From contig CANRKW010000047.1 of NCBI GenBank assembly GCA_947631345.1, forward strand, positions 1 to 7,858: a stretch of DNA of 7,858 nt, in the 5' to 3' direction. A program made the translations under genes and the position numbers. The notes beneath the pieces were generated by a model, which was not told the origin of the DNA, searched no databases, and was given only the letters and a program-made list of their open reading frames with translations. Shown here in pieces: positions 6,785 to 7,858 of this stretch. This DNA is from an uncultured Bacilli bacterium (GTDB lineage Bacteria; Bacillota_I; Bacilli_A; RF39; UBA660). Position 1 is the first letter of the stretch; each line of letters opens with the position of its first letter.

Positions 6785-6789
6785 TTAAT

Positions 6790-7476
6790 ATGATAAAGAA
6801 AATAATTGAGTTTTTTAAAAAGTTTGCTTTTTTTACTACTAGTTATAGTATTAATGTATTTCCACCACCTCTAAAACCTGAAGAAGAAGAAAGATATATA
6901 TTTTTAAGTGTAAATGGAGATAAAGAAGCAAGAAGTATTTTAATAGAACACAACTTAAGATTAGTAGCACATATTGTAAAACGTTTTGAGTCTTTTAATG
7001 AAAATCAAGATGATTTAATAAGTATAGGGACAATTGGATTAATAAAAGGTATAGATACATATGATCCAAATAAACCGGTTAAACTAATTACTTATGCAGC
7101 AAAATGTATAGAAAATGAAATATTAATGTATATAAGACAAAATAAGAAAAGTAAGTTAAATGTTAGTTTAAATGATTCAATAGGTTATGATAAAGATGGA
7201 AATGAAATTACTTTAGCAGATGTTATAAAAGATGAATATGTGGATTCAAGTGAAATAATAGATCTAAAAGATAATATTAATTTACTAAAAAAATATTTAG
7301 ACTGTCTTACTAAAAGAGAAAAAGATATAATTATAAGAAGATATGGACTTTTAAATAAAAAAGAAGAAACTCAAAGAGAAATAGCAAAAGAATTAAAAAT
7401 AAGTAGAAGTTATGTATCTCGTATAGAAAAAAGAGCTTTAGTTAAACTTATGAGAGAATTTATGAAAAATAGCTAA
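6790..7476 (+). CDS. sigK: RNA polymerase sporulation-type sigma factor, SigK-like
   Basis: This is a 228-residue sigma-70 family protein that directs RNA polymerase to a specific promoter set. Close agreement with Bacillus SigK (recalled, not searched) is seen in region 2 (IEHNLRLVAHIVKRFE, residues 52-67; DLISIGTIGLIKGID, 75-89; TYAAKCIENEILM, 101-113), in the linker (IGYDKDGNEITLADV, 131-145), and in region 4 with its helix-turn-helix (TQREIAKELKISRSYVSR, 194-211). Before the FPPPL stretch (24-28) lies a hydrophobic and basic N-terminus, IIEFFKKFAFFTT, resembling the pro-sequence that SpoIVFB removes from pro-SigK but about four residues shorter. The frame is intact, with no skin-type interruption. 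An in-frame TAA at 6781-6783 makes ATG 6790 the first possible start. No Shine-Dalgarno is visible. SigE is the nearest alternative identity. Whether this organism sporulates cannot be judged from the window. Confidence 0.9.
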   Translation: MIKKIIEFFKKFAFFTTSYSINVFPPPLKPEEEERYIFLSVNGDKEARSILIEHNLRLVAHIVKRFESFNENQDDLISIGTIGLIKGIDTYDPNKPVKLITYAAKCIENEILMYIRQNKKSKLNVSLNDSIGYDKDGNEITLADVIKDEYVDSSEIIDLKDNINLLKKYLDCLTKREKDIIIRRYGLLNKKEETQREIAKELKISRSYVSRIEKRALVKLMREFMKNS

Positions 7477-7482
7477 ATAGAA

Positions 7483-7506
7483 AATCTAACCAAAATTGGT
7501 TAGATT
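7483..7506. terminator. Hairpin between converging genes, probable bidirectional terminator
   Basis: AATCTAACC (7483-7491) pairs perfectly with GGTTAGATT (7498-7506) around a 6-nt loop. It begins 7 nt after the sigK-like stop codon and ends 3 nt before the stop codon of the converging gene. The downstream tracts are T-rich but broken on both strands (ATTTAATT on plus; TTCTATTT on minus), so termination may be only moderate. Confidence 0.65.
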
Positions 7507-7508
7507 AT

Positions 7509-7858
7509 TTAATTAACTGCTAATTTACAACTTTCATCAATTGAAACTTCATATGGGGAATCACTTAATCCATTACCTTTAGAGTATTCTACACAAGATT
7601 TTAAGGATATTACAGGACGGACGGCAAAAACTTCCGTTATAACATTAGCATCTTTAGAACCAGGGAACCACAATCCATCCGTAGCAAAAACCCACAAATA
7701 ATCAGGAAGATCCACATAAGAAGGCGAACCCAACCACCAACTAGTTTTACCAACTACCGAAGTACCATTACTATTAAGATAATAATAAACATATTGATTA
7801 TCAACATAACCCTCCTTAGTCCCACCGGCGTATACAACTTCGTCTGCGGTCATTAAAC
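7509..7858 (-). CDS. C-terminal part of a surface-type protein with a WWLGSP...RPVISLK tail (DUF6273-like), 5' end outside the window
   Basis: About 115 C-terminal residues are visible. The frame stays open to the window edge, and a Leu codon precedes the Met at 7853, so that Met (in LMTADEVVYAGG) is probably internal and the gene is partial. Landmarks are ITADEV-like LMTADEVVYAGG, YYYLNSNG, SWWLGSPS, LWVFATDG, AVRPVISLKS and the ending GNGLSDSPYEVS. From memory, this order of motifs recurs at the C-termini of large, often pilin-like or secreted proteins of gut Firmicutes (the DUF6273 type); the function is unknown. By hand count the stretch is about 37% GC, against about 24% in the adjacent sigK-like gene, which may reflect different amino-acid demand or a different origin. 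It converges on the sigK-like gene across a shared terminator hairpin. Confidence 0.75.
   Translation of the reverse strand, partial: LMTADEVVYAGGTKEGYVDNQYVYYYLNSNGTSVVGKTSWWLGSPSYVDLPDYLWVFATDGLWFPGSKDANVITEVFAVRPVISLKSCVEYSKGNGLSDSPYEVSIDESCKLAVN

Noticed and set aside
6222..6788. Open frame of 188 codons on the + strand opposite obgE, rich in Pro, Phe and Ser
   Set aside because: It is the reverse complement of the glycine-rich Obg domain, where Gly codons read as Pro/Ser/Thr codons. It has no domain, no ribosome binding site and lies entirely over a certain gene.
1..7858. Mycoplasma-type genetic code (TGA as tryptophan)
   Set aside because: All tryptophan codons checked are TGG, no in-frame TGA occurs inside the genes, and yqeH ends in TGA at the expected place.

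Overview
The window is very AT-rich (about 24% GC by hand count in the sigma-factor gene). Every tryptophan codon I checked is TGG and one gene ends in TGA, so the genetic code is the standard bacterial one, not the Mycoplasma code. The gene content (ObgE, YqeG, YqeH, MutL with an endonuclease C-terminus, MiaA, and a SigK-type sporulation sigma factor) points to the Firmicutes, class Bacilli. The low GC, short intergenic spaces and a surface-type protein with a WWLGSP...RPVISLK tail resemble uncultured gut Bacilli of the RF39 kind. That placement is inference from memory.

Layout. Positions 1-423 contain no protein gene I can support. They hold a strong sigma-A type promoter, a candidate structured RNA of about 209 nt (125-333), an AT-only hairpin, and an intrinsic terminator whose 3' arm also serves as the -35 box of the next promoter. 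A membrane-anchored transglutaminase-fold protein follows on the + strand (442-1338). It converges, with a 19-bp overlap, on a five-gene minus-strand operon: obgE-yqeG-yqeH-mutL-miaA (6703 down to 1320). Genes in this operon are adjacent, overlap by 1-8 nt, or are 8 nt apart. Each of the two converging units has its terminator inside, or partly inside, the coding sequence of the other. An 86-bp divergent region separates obgE from a sigK-like gene on the + strand (6790-7476). A hairpin shared by both strands (7483-7506) then separates sigK from the 3' end of a converging surface-type gene that runs off the window (7509-7858, minus).

How the genes work together. The operon combines ribosome assembly (ObgE on the 50S side, YqeH on the 30S side, and YqeG, which usually travels with YqeH), mismatch repair (MutL) and tRNA modification at A37 (MiaA): growth-linked housekeeping. 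mutS and hfq, common neighbours of mutL-miaA elsewhere, are not in the window. The sigma factor is intact, uninterrupted and SigK-like, and has an N-terminal extension resembling a pro-sequence.

The least expected signals are regulatory: the candidate RNA, the terminator/promoter composite, the nested converging terminators, and a difference in translation starts. Genes that lead a transcript have their -10 box almost on the start codon and no clear Shine-Dalgarno, while genes inside the operon have good Shine-Dalgarno sequences. I found no CRISPR array, insertion sequence, tRNA or rRNA.
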